This document shows positions 22,957-35,265 of a stretch of 64,000 bases of DNA, in pieces (position 1 is the first letter of the stretch; the number at the start of each line of letters is the position of its first letter). The translations under genes and the position numbers were made by a program. The notes under the pieces were generated by a model. That model was not told the DNA's origin. It did no database searches and was given only the letters and a program-made list of their open reading frames with translations. Source of the DNA: Platanthera guangdongensis. Taxonomy: Eukaryota > Streptophyta > Magnoliopsida > Asparagales > Orchidaceae. The stretch spans positions 12,813,046-12,877,045 of the forward strand of contig CM077155.1 in assembly GCA_039583875.1 (NCBI GenBank), read 5' to 3'.

Positions 22957-25119
22957 TGTAACTCCCCGACCATCATATGAGATATAACAGAAGGTCCTAC
23001 CAGGGCCCCACGCCATACTCCACGGATAGTTAGCGGAGTTACGTATTAAAACTAAATTACTCTGAAACATTATCAAAACCTAACGTAGAGCATTCTAACG
23101 GAAGCTTTTAAGTAAGTTAGAAGAACCCATCAAAGCACATGAATGTCCACTATAACCCAAAATAGAAATGAAAGTACAAATACACATAGAGTCTTGGCCT
23201 TATGGCCTTACAACATTCATCTTCAATAGAAGTGTTTTACATACATCGGCTCGCATGTAGGCCATACATGAAAAATAGTAAAAGTAAACACTTCGCTTTG
23301 GCCTTCAAGGGCCAGCACAACAACAAGGGCTTCAACCCACTATTTGACACTAGGCTCACCTGTTCCTACATAAGAACAATCCACCGCACATTGACAAAAC
23401 AAAGTAACGGTCAACTAAAGATGACCAAATTATAACGACCCCACCCTTAAGCGGGGCGACAGTGCCCTTCCCTGCAATTGTATTAGCAATATCCAACATA
23501 TAAATGAAAGTGCAATTTAAGCACACTTCACCACAGACGTAGGCATGAACGACCACACACCTCGTGCTCTCAGGGCACATTCTCAGTGGATCCAGTCCAA
23601 TCCGAGTCTTCACCACCGCCCCCAGGATGACAACCTCATATCTTGAGCATTTGAGTCTTTTCGGCTGAAGCCTAAGACTCGTCCTTCTATTACCCTGGTA
23701 AGTGCCAACTACCATAGGTCTGTTTAACCAAACCACATAGGGCGGGTACAGTTCCACGCAACCCGCTGCTCACACCGCCTTGTCAATTTAGGTCATCGGT
23801 GCGGATAAATCTTCCCCGAGCCCCGAAGTATCGATCATACAATAGTACATAACCCAGTTATGCACAAGGTCGGCTCTCAGGCCACCAAGCTAGGCTCCCA
23901 GAGCACCCATCTCCACACACTAGCCCCCAGGTCCTCGCGAGATAGGCCTCACAGATCTACCACCGGTGGTAACAATACCGCAGCGCGGTACCTGATAGAA
24001 ATGCGTTTCTTTCCAGTTTTCTAGGTGCTCCTTCGAGTTAGTCCCCAAAGTTCCCTACTGCAATCTACCATGTAGAAACCCGAAAAACAAACTGCACGGA
24101 GTCTTATCCGGCAATACATGCATAATGAAAACATCACCAATCCAGACCAACCCGTCCGGGTGGGCTTCACACATTATGCCTATGTCCTTACTTTGATTCC
24201 GGACTCTATATGCAAAGCAACGGGGATAATCCATATCTACCCGAAGGAATACCACACGCTCAACGCACACTCGCGGGAGAGGGTTTCCTATGCAAAAGGA
24301 AGAGGACTTCATATGTCAAAGTAGAGAATTGTTACCCTTTGCGATTTCTTCGGTGCCATGACCAAGATCTAGATGGATGGACATGACCGCAATGATCTTG
24401 CATCACTAAATCCGGACTCGGCTTGAGAATCGGAGCTTTGGAACTCCAATGGCGGTGGGATCTCTTCCTTCTTCACTCTCCCTTCTCTCTAGAACTTAGA
24501 AAGAGAGAGACAATGAAGAAATGAGTTGGGAAAACCCAACTCCCGGCTATATACCCGCAGAGGCACGCACCATCCATCGGATCTCCAAATAAGACTAATG
24601 GATGGACATGATTCATCCAACAATATAGTTTACGAGCACTACCACCGCGCTGTAGCCCAATCATTCAGCTTCTCGAGGATGCCAGCGCTCAAACATCCAA
24701 TTGGGCGGTGACATGTTGACACGTCATAACTACTATTCTACCGCCACATGGTAGAAAACTATCGCCCCACGGTAGTCTACGCGTTTGGAAGGAAACGACA
24801 AAACTATGCAACCGCCTGCGGTAAGGTTAACGCCACACGGTAACAACCCGAGAGCTCTATCAAATAAATCATCAAGCTACTGCCCCGCGCTACCGCTACC
24901 GCTGCACGCTCGCGGTTCTCGAGAATGTCGAGCGCTAAGTGCCACGACCCAATCATTGAGCGGACTAACGCTGTGCGGTATACATTACCACCTAGCGCTA
25001 GCATGCGCTGAGACATCGAGAGGGTCGAGAGCGCTGAGAGCACCGAGCTACCACCGATGGTAGCACTACCGCCGCACGGTACCTTCCTGAAAAGCGTTTC
25101 CTTAACCTGGGGAATTACA
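22957..25119 (-). repeat. 3' LTR of G1 (2163 bp)
   Basis: Matches the right LTR over its length. On the minus strand it is preceded by the usual AAGAGGGGGTGATT polypurine stretch (25120-25135). Starts TGTAACTCCCC on the plus strand. Confidence 0.93.
24545..25075 (-). promoter_or_regulatory. G1 3' LTR: TATA box and TACCGC..GCGGTA palindromes
   Basis: A minus-strand TATATAG lies at 24545-24552. Upstream on that strand are palindromes such as TACCGCCACATGGTA (24739) and TATCGCCCCACGGTA (24760), exactly 21 bp apart, and looser copies up to 25075. The same layout occurs in the other LTR. Confidence 0.65.
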
Positions 25120-25199
25120 AATCACCCCCTCTTAAAGAAATTTCATCCTGAAATTTAAAGTTACATGAAAACAGAAAAGTAAACAATACTTCAGGTTAC

Positions 25200-25979
25200 C
25201 TTGGGGAAAAAGCTCAGGAAACTCTTCCCTCATAGATTGCTCGCATTCCCAAGACAACTTTTCTTGGTCACAATTGTCCCATCGGACTTGACCATTCTAA
25301 TAGACTTGTTCCGCAGCTGCTCAACCTCAACTTCCTCGAAATGAATGGGCTTGACCGGCACTTGATTCACAGCTACCACTTGTGATGGCTCTTGGATAGC
25401 CTTCCGCAACACTGAGATGTGAAATACATCATGCAAACTGCTCAACTCCGGCAAAAGAGCCAAACGATAGGTGGCTCCAACAATCCTCTCCAAGATCTCA
25501 AATGGCCCAACATACCTCGGACTAAGCTCCTTTAAGCATTGAATCCTTGATACGCCTTTAAATGGTTTTATTTTGAGGTACACACAATCGCCCACCGCAA
25601 ACTCCAAGTTCCGGTGCTTGGAATTAAAGTACTTGGCCTGCCTATCTTGAGCAAGAATTAGCCATTCTCGTATCAACCGTTTCGTTGAAGTAGCATATTC
25701 AATGTTCCTTCGCTTGTACAACTTTTATTCTCCTGTTTCTACCCAAGGTAATGGTGTACGACACCTCCGTCCGTACAGATCCTTAAAAGGTGTCATCTGA
25801 ATGCTTGCTTGGTAGTTATTATTATAAGCGAACTCAATCATAAAGAGATGATCCTCCCATCCTTTCCCAAAATCAAATGCACACATAGGAAGCATATTAA
25901 CCATTGTCCTATTCACCCTTTCAGTTTGCCCATCTGTTTGTGGGTGAAAAGCCATGCAGCAATGCAACTTGGTACCCAA
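25200..25979 (-). pseudogene. G1 integrase C-terminus and chromodomain
   Basis: 25979-25725 has CMAFHPQTDGQTERVNRT, the end of the integrase core. 25721-25230 has RQAKYFNSKHRNLEFAVGD, RYVGPFEILERI, LHDVFHISVLRK and the start of the chromodomain-like tail (LRNKSIRMVK). Right there the frame slips; another frame continues with WDNCDQEKLSWECE and REEFPELFP to about 25200. The last part is thus intact in sequence but out of frame. The chromodomain is thought to steer insertion to marked chromatin. Confidence 0.88.
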
Positions 25980-26628
25980 TAACTGATGAATGAGCCTCCA
26001 GTCATTAGACGTGAACCGACCATCTCAGTCACTTACTATGCTCCGAGGCATGCCGTATAATCAGACTATGTTGTCCAAATAAAGCTTTGTCAGCTTCTCC
26101 ACTGACTCATCCTTCCTATTGGGTATAAAATGTGACACCTTCGTTAAACGATCAACGACCACCCAAAAGGCGTCATTCCCCTTGTGCGATCTCGGCAAAC
26201 CATGCATGAAATCCATGGAGATGTCATCAAATTTTCACTCTGGCATGGGCAAAGACTCCAAAAAAATCCACCAGGCTTCTGGCACTCTGCCTTTACAATG
26301 GCACGCGCTTGACACTTCACCACATAAAGTGCTATGTCTTCCTTCAGTCTCGGCCACCAGAACAACTTTTCATAACTATGTACAACCATGAGCTCCCCGG
26401 ATAAACCGAGTACTTAGTATGAGGAGTCTCGTACATCAATTCCTCCCATCGTTTTCCCATACTTGGGATGCATAAATGACTGTCTTTCCACAATAACCCA
26501 TCATCGATGGTAAATTGGGTGTTTGACCCATCCAAAGCCTCATCCATGAACCGCTTCATGCTGTCATCCAACTCCAAAGCCTGCCGAATCCGATCAGCCA
26601 AGGCATACAACACTTCCGCTCGGCTCAA
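25980..26628 (-). pseudogene. G1 integrase N-terminus and core (broken)
   Basis: The segment 26628-26344 carries the region before the zinc module (DEALDGSNTQFTIDDGLLWK, HLCIPSMGKRWEELMYE). 26389-26144 overlaps in another frame with EKLFWWPRLKEDIALYV and CQARAIVKAECQKPGG, the HHCC zinc-binding end. The first acidic motif is degraded. Several frame shifts. Confidence 0.8.
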
Positions 26629-26875
26629 CTATGCTCCAACACCAGACATCTTATCAACACAATAGATCTATAAGGCTTTTAAATTTCGAACAAGACGCTC
26701 AACATGCATCGTTAACCAATTGTCCTGCGCGGGAGCTCTGCGACTTAACGCATCCGCAACCCCATTACCTTTCTTTGGTACAAAATGTATCTTGAAGGTG
26801 TAGTCCCCAAGGAACTCCGTCTACCCGCGCTAGCGCATATTCAAATCCTTTTGATCTGATAGGTACTTCAAACTC

Positions 26876-28030
26876 TTATGATCTGTGTAAATGTTGACCT
26901 TTACACCATATAGGTAGCGCCTCAAAAGCTTCAGCATGAATATCATGGCTGCCAATCAGCAAATCATGGACAAGATAATTCCTCCAAAACTTGAGAGCGA
27001 ATACCACAGCCGCCAACTCCAACTGATGCACTGGGTAGTTCCTCTCATGCACCTTTAACTGACGTGATCCATAGGCTATCACTGATCCGTGCTAAAGCAG
27101 AACGCATCCTAAACCACTCCCAGATGCATCATTATAAACCTCACAGCCTTCAGAACCACACGACAAACATAAGACAGGTGTTGTCGTCAAGCGCACTTTA
27201 GTTCTTCAAAAGCTTGTGCGCACTTCGGCGACAAAAAAACTTATGATCCTTCCTTGTCAGAGTAGTGAGGGGCAATGCTATTCATGAGAAGTTCTCCACG
27301 AAGCTCCTGTAATAGCCGGCAAGCCCCAGAAAACTCCAAACTTCCGTCATCTTAGACAACACAAGCCACTCCGTTATAACAACTATCTTTGCTGGATCTA
27401 CCGCAATACCATAACCACGACTACATGACCATGAAATGCCATAGAAGATAGCCAAAACTCACACTCAAAGAATTTGTCATACTCTGAATACATCTCTTGG
27501 TCTCTAGAATAATATGCAAGTATTCCACATGACCATACTCAGATTGAGAGTACGCTAGGATATCATCTATGAACACAGTCACGAACCAATACAAATACTC
27601 CACAAACGTTCTGTTCATTAAATTGATTACCACCGATGGCATATTTGTCAGCCCGAAAGGCAGGACAGTGAACTCACAATGCCCATAATGCATGCTGAAC
27701 GCCGTCTTGGGACATCACTCTCATCGATTCTTGGCTGAAAATAACCAGACTTCAAATCCAGCTTTGAATACATAGTCGATTCAAACTAGTTGATCGGACA
27801 AATTATCGATCCTCAGAATCGGGTACTTATTCATCTCTATTAGATTATTGAGTTCCCGATAATCAATACACAGTTGCAGACTACCGTTCGTTTTCAAGAA
27901 GAGGACCGGGGCACTCTATGGTGATGAAGTTGGACGCACATGCCCCTGCCCTAATAATACATGAAGCTACGCTTTCAAATCAGCCACTTCACTCTGTGCT
28001 AAGTGGTAAGGAGACCGTGACATGGGATTG
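26876..28030 (-). pseudogene. G1 reverse transcriptase and RNase H (broken)
   Basis: Around 27930-27780 the minus strand reads [18 protein letters not shown], a conserved reverse transcriptase block. 27693-27421 has HYGHCEFTVLPFGLTN and the active site TVFIDDILAYS. 27082-26876 has [20 protein letters not shown], the RNase H start. The pieces lie in different frames with stops between. Confidence 0.85.
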
Positions 28031-28552
28031 GCACCAAGAATCAACTCAATGGTGAACTAAATCTCTCTTTCTTAGGTGGAGCTCTTAGGAGAGCTTGAGG
28101 AACACTTTGAAAAATTTCTACACCGTCGAAACACCGACCAACCCGGGCTTGGGTTCTTAGTCTCTAGTAGAGTAAAAAACAACTCCGCCCCCCTCCCCAC
28201 CAAGGACTGTTAACTTGGTCTCGCAACCAGTGGGTTTTGCCCTAGTAAGACCCCACTTAGGATTATAGCCAACCTATGCATGCTGCTCCGAGAGTCAGTC
28301 CATGCCTAACATCAAACCACCTATAATTTTTAATGACCATGTTTCTATTTCGTTTGAACACCCACAATCGGGAAGTACTAGGATGAACCACATGAGCATC
28401 TTAGGTGCTAAGGAGCGAGAAGTCCTGTAACAAACAGTACTCTTCACCACCAAGAGTGGGACAAATTCCACTAACGCAAATCATAAGCTAGTAACTAATC
28501 ATGTCATGAGTATAAAAGCTATAAGCTAAACCGTATGTGTCATCTTGTCATA
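28031..28552 (-). other. G1 gag-pol junction, protease expected
   Basis: By position this should hold the aspartic protease and the linker to reverse transcriptase, but I see no clear active-site motif or open frame; it is heavily decayed. Confidence 0.45.
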
Positions 28553-29047
28553 TTACTTATTATCTTCTGCCTTTTCCTTTTTATTCGGAAACCTATCCCA
28601 ACAGTCACGGGCCATATGTCCCGACTTGCCACAAGTACGAAAAGCGTAAGGAACTTGACCGGTAGAGGTTCTAGACCTCTTATGCCGCCTCCCGTGGTAT
28701 ACAGACTTTGCAGAATCTGCAGAGTTCGGAACCCTGCACACTGTCATCTGGTGGACTTTTCCAAAATCTTCTTCCAACGATCTAGCTGACTCCACCAATG
28801 CTCGGAATCCCAACAACTTCGGTCCTACCAATAGAAGTAATAAATCATCATGCAGACCGTTATAAAACCTGTTTACCATAGTATGCTCATCTTCCAACTC
28901 AACCCCAGGGTAGTGCCTTAACATGACAAACACATACAAATACACGTCAACAGAGTGCGTCCCTTGCGCCAAAATCATGTTCAACAGCTGATCGGATGAT
29001 CTTCTAATTTTTACTTGCTCTAGAGATCCAACCAGCATTGGAGCCAC
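28553..29047 (-). pseudogene. G1 gag C-terminal part with zinc knuckle
   Basis: About 164 codons: EDEHTMVNRFYNGLHDDLLL, ALVESARSLEEDF, and at the end FRTCGKSGHMARDCWDRF, a CCHC-type knuckle whose first Cys is probably mutated. The gag N-terminus (29048-29427) is not open. It forms the particle shell and binds RNA. Confidence 0.82.
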
Positions 29048-29427
29048 CCTAGGGATAGGGGGTTTCTCATGCCTTCTCTATTGGGCATTGATCATAGCGA
29101 ACACTACTGCTACCATTCAGATGGTTTACGCGGAAGGAGGGATCGTAGGCATGTCGTTAAGCGCACTTCCCTCCATAGAGTGCTTACCTTGTGACTGCAC
29201 TGCACCACTCCTAATCACCTAAAATCGAGAAACACTCAATTAGGTGACAAATAATTGCCAAAAAGCAATCATATTAACACTCAGGTTACTCAAACATGTG
29301 TAATTTCCATTCCTAAGTGGACATTCATGTGTTCTTTTCAGGTTATAACGATGATACACATGACTGTGCTCACCACCCCTTAAAAAGAATTCGACCACGA
29401 AATTTCCTAAGAAAGACCGACATCGTA

Positions 29428-29439
29428 GTCTGATACCAA
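29428..29439 (-). other. Primer binding site of G1
   Basis: Minus-strand TGGTATCAGACT, close to the initiator methionine tRNA complement, three bases from the LTR edge at 29443. Confidence 0.8.
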
Positions 29440-29442
29440 ATT

Positions 29443-31654
29443 GTAACACCCCCATCCGTCATATGGGATATAACAGAAGGTCTGTCCGGTGCCCCATGCC
29501 ATATTCCACAGACAGTTAGCGAAGTTACGTATTAATACCAAATTACTATGAAATATTATCGAAACCTAACACAGAGCATTCTAGTGGAAGCTTTTAAGTA
29601 AGTTAGAAGAACCAATCACAACACTTGAATGTCCACTATAACCCAAAGTTGGAATGAAAGTACAAATATACATCGAGTCTTGACCTTATGGCCTTACAAC
29701 ATTCATCTTCAATAAAAGTGTTTTACATACATCGGCTCGGAGGCCGGCCATACATTAAAAACATTAAAAGTAAACACTTCGCTTTGGCCTTCAAGGGACA
29801 GCACAGAAACAAGGGCTTCAGTCCGCTATTTGCCACTAGGCTCACCTGTTCGTGCATAAGAATAATCCACTGCACGGTGGAAAAACAAAGCAACAGTCAG
29901 CTAAACCTGATCAAATTATAACGACCCCACCCCTTACTCGGGGCGGTTGTGCTCCTTCCCTGCAAATGTATTAGCAATATCCAACATAAAAATGAAAGTG
30001 AAATTTAAGCACACTTCACCACAGGCGTAGGCACGAATGACGACACACCTCGTGCTCTAAGGGCACATTTTTAGTGAATCCGGTCCAATCAGAGTCTTCA
30101 CCATTGCCCCAGGACGACAACCTCATATCGTGAGCAATTGAGTCTTTCCGGCCGAAGCCTAAGACTCTTCCTTCTATGCCCCCGGTAAGTGCCAAGTACC
30201 TTAGGTCTCTTTAACCGAACCACATAGAGATGGTACGGTTCCACTCAACTAGTTGCTCACACCGCCATGTAAATTTAAGTCATTGACGTGTATCAAGCTT
30301 CCCCAAGGCCCGAAATATCGATCATACAATAGTACATAACCCAGTTATGCATAAGGTCATCTCTCAAGCCACCAAGCTGGGATCCCAGAGCACGCAGCTC
30401 CATACACTAGCCTCCAGATCCCAGCGAGACAGGCCTCACAGAGCTACCGCCGGTGGTAACACTACCGCAGCGCGGTACTTGGGAAAAATGCATTTTTGTC
30501 TAGTTTTTCATGCGCTCTTTGGGTTAGTCCCCAAAGTTCCATGCTACAATCTACCGCGTAGAAACCTGAAAAACAAACGACACAGAGTCTTCTCTGCCAA
30601 TACATGCAAAATGAAACATCACAAATCCAGACCAACCCGTCCGGACGGGCTTCACACACCATGCCTATGTTCGTACTTCGATTCCGGACTCTATATGCAA
30701 AGCTACAGGGATAGTCCATATCTACCCGAAGGAATACCACACGCTCACCGCACACTCATGGTAGAGGATTTCCTATACAAAGGAAGAGGACTTCACCTGT
30801 CCAAGTAGAGAATCGTTATCCTTTGCGATTTCTTCAGTGCCATAACCAAGATCTAGATGGATGGACGCGACGGCAACGACCTTGCCTCCCCAAATACAGA
30901 CTCAGCTTGCAAATTTCAGCTTCAGAACTCCAATGGCGGCGGGATCTCTCCCTTCTTCTTCCTTCTTCACTCTGCCTTCTCTCTAGAACTTAGAAAGAGA
31001 GAGACAATGAAGAAATAAGTTGGGAAAACCTAACTCCCGGCTATATACCCGCAGAGGCATGCACCAGCCGTCGGATATCCAAATAAAACTAGTGGACGGA
31101 CATTATTCGTCCAACAATATTGTTTACGAGATTACCGCCACACGGTAGGAAGTTACCACCGCGTTGTAGGAAGTTATCGCCGCGCGGTAGCCCAATCATT
31201 CGGCTTCTCGAGGATTCCACCGCTCAAACATCCAATTGGGCGGTGACACGTAGACACGTCATATCTACTATCCTACCGCTATGCGGTAGAAAACTATCGT
31301 CGCGCGGTAGTATACGCGTTTGGAAGGAAACAATAAAACTACGCTACCGCCTGCAGTAAGGTTAACGTCGCGCGGTAACACCCCGAGAGCTCTATCAAAT
31401 AAATCATCAAGCTACAACCCCGCCCTACTGCTACCGCCGCGTGCTAGCAGTTCTCGAAAACGTCTAGCGCTGAGTGCCACGACCCAATCGTCGAGCGAAC
31501 TACCGCCGTGTGGTATACATTACCGCCTGGCACTAGCATGCCCTGAGACATCGAGAGCGTCTAGAGCACTGAGAGCACCGAGCTACCGCTAGTGGTAGCT
31601 GTATCGTCGTGCGGTACATTCCCGAAAAAGATTTCCTGAATCTAGGGCGTTACA
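29443..31654 (-). repeat. 5' LTR of G1 (2212 bp)
   Basis: Starts TGTAACACCCCC and ends GGGCGTTACA before the target duplication. It is visibly diverged from the other LTR at scattered sites, so the insertion is not recent. Confidence 0.93.
31133..31309 (-). promoter_or_regulatory. Phased palindromes in the G1 5' LTR
   Basis: Three consecutive units at 31133, 31154 and 31175 (TACCGCCACACGGTA, TACCACCGCGTTGTA, TATCGCCGCGCGGTA), each followed by GGAAGT or similar, give an exact 21-bp period. Two more at 31274 and 31295 are again 21 bp apart. They lie upstream of a minus-strand TATA box (near 31040-31050). Confidence 0.8.
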
Positions 31655-34379
31655 CCTTTTATGAAAATATTGAACTGTCATATGATCTTGGATCTTCATG
31701 AGATTTTCGTAGGAGTAAATATATAGTGATATTGATTTCTGAAATTTATTATAGAATGTTTAAAAAATAGTAGCTCATACTTGTAGTTATAACCTTCATC
31801 TTGCCCCTTGTGATGATTTTAAAATAACCATGGTTAAATTAACTTAGAATGACATGAAACTCTGGAAAGTTTAATTAAATATCATTTAGATACACTAGTA
31901 AATTATTTGGATTATTTGGGCATTTTCTCTTATTACTTCATGTGTAAAGTGAACTAGTCCACCTTATTTTGGAAAATAGATAATAAATACAATATCTTGC
32001 TGGAAAATTGTATTACTTTGCTAAAGAACTTGTTAAGGCCTAGTAAATCCTAGAAAAATTGTTACATGTTATTTGGATGAGTTTATGAGAATTTTCCTCC
32101 ATAAGTGCACTCTAATGACATTATTTAAAGTATTTTTCTACATAGCTCACTGACCTTGGAATTGCATGAAACTTAGTCAGTAGTGTTTGATGATCATTAT
32201 AAGTCTCTGTTATTTTTTATATAAGTTTTGTAATATAATTTATGGTACTCCTTTCATTAATAATAATTATTTGAATTACCTTGAGTTAATTTTTTAGAGG
32301 TTACTACTGTTATAACAAATCTGTGAAATTTGGTATTCATTGATATTTTACTATCCTATAGTGTTAATAATTTTTGGGTGGTCATAACTTAAGGAAATCT
32401 AGTACTTCATGTTCAAAATTACCCATGACCTAACATTTGGGAAATTTTAATAAATGCGAAATTATTTAGGAAAATTACAAGTCTCTGGATTTAGGCTAAA
32501 TGTGTCATGATAGACCCACAATTATTATCTTAGGGCCTTTGGATGAAAATTTGGAGTACCTCTTGGCATGTACATCATATAGCTTAGATTGGTCTGCATA
32601 TAGTAAAACTCTGAAATTGTGATTACATGAGGAATAAACATAGGGAGTTAGGGTTAATAATTTAATAATTTGTGGTTAAGTGAAAATGTGTTCATCATTA
32701 GGAGACATGATGTGGAAGTATTGAGTTGACTGGTGTTAAATGGTGCTCGAGATCGACAAAACATCGTCCTTCCTTTGGAGAGGGGAGAGAGTCAAGATAA
32801 ACTAGGGTTATATTAAGTATAACTTTAAATGGGATTTATTATGGGTAAATACAAATAATAATAAGTAACTTGTGAAAGAGAGCTTTATGCTTCAGCCCAT
32901 CGTAGTTCCTAGTGCCCTCGAGAGCCCATCACGGGGAATACCTTGGGAAGTACAAGGTTAACGCAAGCCCCAAGACTAAATGCAACGCAAAAGTAATTAA
33001 AAATACTCTAGAATTACACTTACACTCATACTCTCCGGCGTGGTGGGAGTTAGGTTGGGTTTCGCGAGTGGTAGGCTCGGTGGTTTGGTGATAAGCAGGT
33101 TAGCCCAGCGAGCAGATGGCTCAGATGGTTTTGTCACGAACGGGATGGTCCGGGGAGCTTTGGCTCAGTGGGTAACTACGTTAATGATGCATGTGCATAA
33201 AATATAAGGTGGTGGGTCTTCAGTATTGGAGGGTCATCACAACGACACCAATACATTGACTCGGCAAGTGTGGTTTAGCACTTGGCCAAATAATGTCCGG
33301 TGCGCCAGCCGACAAGAGTATGCAGGAGCTCCGCTTAGTGCACCAAGGCGAGGCATACGATAGGTTTGACTGGTAGTGCTGATACCGATTTAGAGGTGGG
33401 CGAGGCCCAACCCACCGCTTTTGTTTTCCACTATGGAGGTATCCTGGGAGGTTATGCTCCAGAAAGGGGGAACTAATGGTCTGTGTGTACAGAGTCGGGT
33501 GTGTGTTGCAGTTGTATGTTCTTATCATATCATACTTGCATGTCATAGCATATTTATTGCATATAACCCTTGACACCTATTTTATAAATTGGTATGGAAT
33601 TCTTTATATAATAGGCCTTGCAAAACGACCCATTTGTCTATAGGTTTATTTGGGCATTCCTATAGGTCATGATTACTTACTTAGTATACCTTCTAGTACT
33701 TTACTTGCACACCTTATTAATGTGTACACTCTTATTGCTTATCTACAATTTTCTGTTTATTATACTTACTATGATTATACACTCATGATAGACTAGTTCC
33801 GCCGTCAGCTGCTTACTTTTGTTACTCTCCACCTTAAATACTTTCCCTTTCCTTCTCCCCGCTCGGTGCTTAGGAGATATGGTGGAGGGGTGGGGGATGA
33901 TAGGACTTAGTATTTTAGACTAACGAATGTTGACCAAATCATTTTAGGAGATCGTGGAGCACAACCAGGAGATGCAGCCCAAAGGTCAGTGTGCTTGGAG
34001 ATGGGATAGTCTAGCACGAGAGTTCACGCTGCAGGGACAGTGAGTCCCAATCATTAGTAGTTACTATAGATTTGCTTCCGTGATGAGTGACTTGTAGTGA
34101 GAATCACGATATATCGGGAAGGAGCTCTTTTTATTAGTATTTTATTTATTATTATTGTGGTCTCTCCCTTCATGGAGATTTATTTATACTCATGTGATCT
34201 GGTGGACCAACACTGAGTTTGATTTTACTCATGTACTTATACTTTTACTCTTCTCTTATGCGATCGGTATGGCCAGTAGGATTGATGTTTTGTAATGACA
34301 ACCTTCCCGGGCGTGTTAGTGTCACCGCACAACAGCGATTCTGGGCATAAGACCCTATTGATTTAAAAGAAAAAAAGGG
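31655..34379 (+). other. Old AT-rich sequence, presumed end of the G0 LTR
   Basis: Continues across the G1 target site. No gene was recognised; the longest minus-strand frame (33220-33576) matches nothing known. The end (33880-34320) has the look of a gypsy LTR 3' part, ending near CCCGGGCGTGTTAG at 34306-34319. Assignment to G0 is by position and is tentative. Confidence 0.45.
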
Positions 34380-34525
34380 TGTTGGGCACATTGGAAAATG
34401 TGTACCAGATTTGAAGAAGCCTCACCCTACTCAATGATATGCATCAAGGTGTATTTGATGTGTTTTGATTTTATATGTGCAGGTTAAGTAATTGCAGGAA
34501 ATGCAGAAAAATTTCTAAGTTCATG

Positions 34526-35140
34526 TGTCGACACCTAGAGAAGCAGTGTCGACACTTATGAAGGCTTGTGTCGACACTGGAGAAAAGCTGTGTCGACACT
34601 TGGAGTAGATTGTGACGACACTTGGAAAGGCTGTGTCGACACCAGAAGTACTAGTGTCGACATACAGATGCAGTGTCGACACACAGAGAAGCGAAGTTGA
34701 TATCAACTGTATCGACACCAACAGGCAGTGTCGACACACAGGAATACTTAGTCGACATCAAATGTGTCGACACATAAAGGCAGTGTCGACACATAGAAGT
34801 ATTGTCAACATCAACTGTGTCGACACACAGGACTTGTGTCGATACACAACAAAGTTTCAACAAAGTTAAAGTAAAAAAGTACTTGTGTCGACATAAAGAA
34901 GATGTGTCGACACACAGCAAGTTCCAACAAAGTTAAAGAAAAGAAGGCTTGTGTTGACACACAGAATCAGTGTCGACACATTCTAAAGAACCAGTGTCGA
35001 GAAGCTGTTACAACAACAAAAGGAGTTGTGTCGACACCACCAAGGCATGTGTCGACACTTAGTTCACTTCTGTCGACACTTAGTCTACTTGTGTCGACAC
35101 ATAATGAAGATCAGTCTCGACACTTTCAGACAGAGACAGT
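34526..35140 (+). promoter_or_regulatory. TGTCGACA palindrome array in the Copia-A 5' LTR
   Basis: I count 18 exact TGTCGACA copies plus about eight one-base variants (for example GTCGAC only, TGTCGATA). Successive starts such as 34526, 34547, 34569, 34591, 34634, 34655, 34674 are 19-22 bp apart, with 43 bp where one is decayed. Spacers vary in sequence. The array ends about 120 bp before the TATA box. Confidence 0.9.
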
Positions 35141-35225
35141 ATTTCAAGAAGTGACTGGATGACTTGACAGCTGCCATTCCTAACCGGTCTACTGCAACTG
35201 TCAAAGCTGTCAGAAGTTTGTTAGA

Positions 35226-35265
35226 AACCGGATCAGCCGGTTACCATGGAGGAAGACTATATAAA
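35226..35265 (+). promoter_or_regulatory. Copia-A LTR core promoter with AACCGG inverted repeat
   Basis: AACCGG, five bases, CCGGTT at 35226-35242 is followed by TATATAAA at 35258-35265. The same arrangement stands at matching places in the other three LTRs of this family, with one base changed in two of them and TATTTAAA in the B copies. Confidence 0.75.

Larger units (their letters stand above)
22957..31654 (-). mobile_element. G1, Ty3/gypsy chromovirus (Tekay/Del-like), 8.7 kb
   Basis: A minus-strand element with perfect target duplication CCTTT (22952-22956 and 31655-31659). The LTRs, 22957-25119 and 29443-31654, start TGTAAC and end in TTACA. The primer site fits initiator methionine tRNA. 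The interior holds gag with one zinc knuckle, reverse transcriptase, RNase H, integrase and a chromodomain-like tail, in gypsy order. Many stops and frame shifts make it inactive. Confidence 0.93.

Noticed and set aside
34521..34920. Open frames rich in Val-Ser-Thr-Gln and Cys-Arg-His in the palindrome arrays on both strands
   Set aside because: TGTCGACAC has no stop in any frame and the spacing is near a multiple of three, so such frames arise by themselves. They differ between LTR copies.
34526..35140. Regularly spaced short repeats with variable spacers, superficially CRISPR-like
   Set aside because: The repeats are only 8-10 bp, spacers about 12 bp, and they lie in LTRs of a plant retrotransposon. 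No cas genes.
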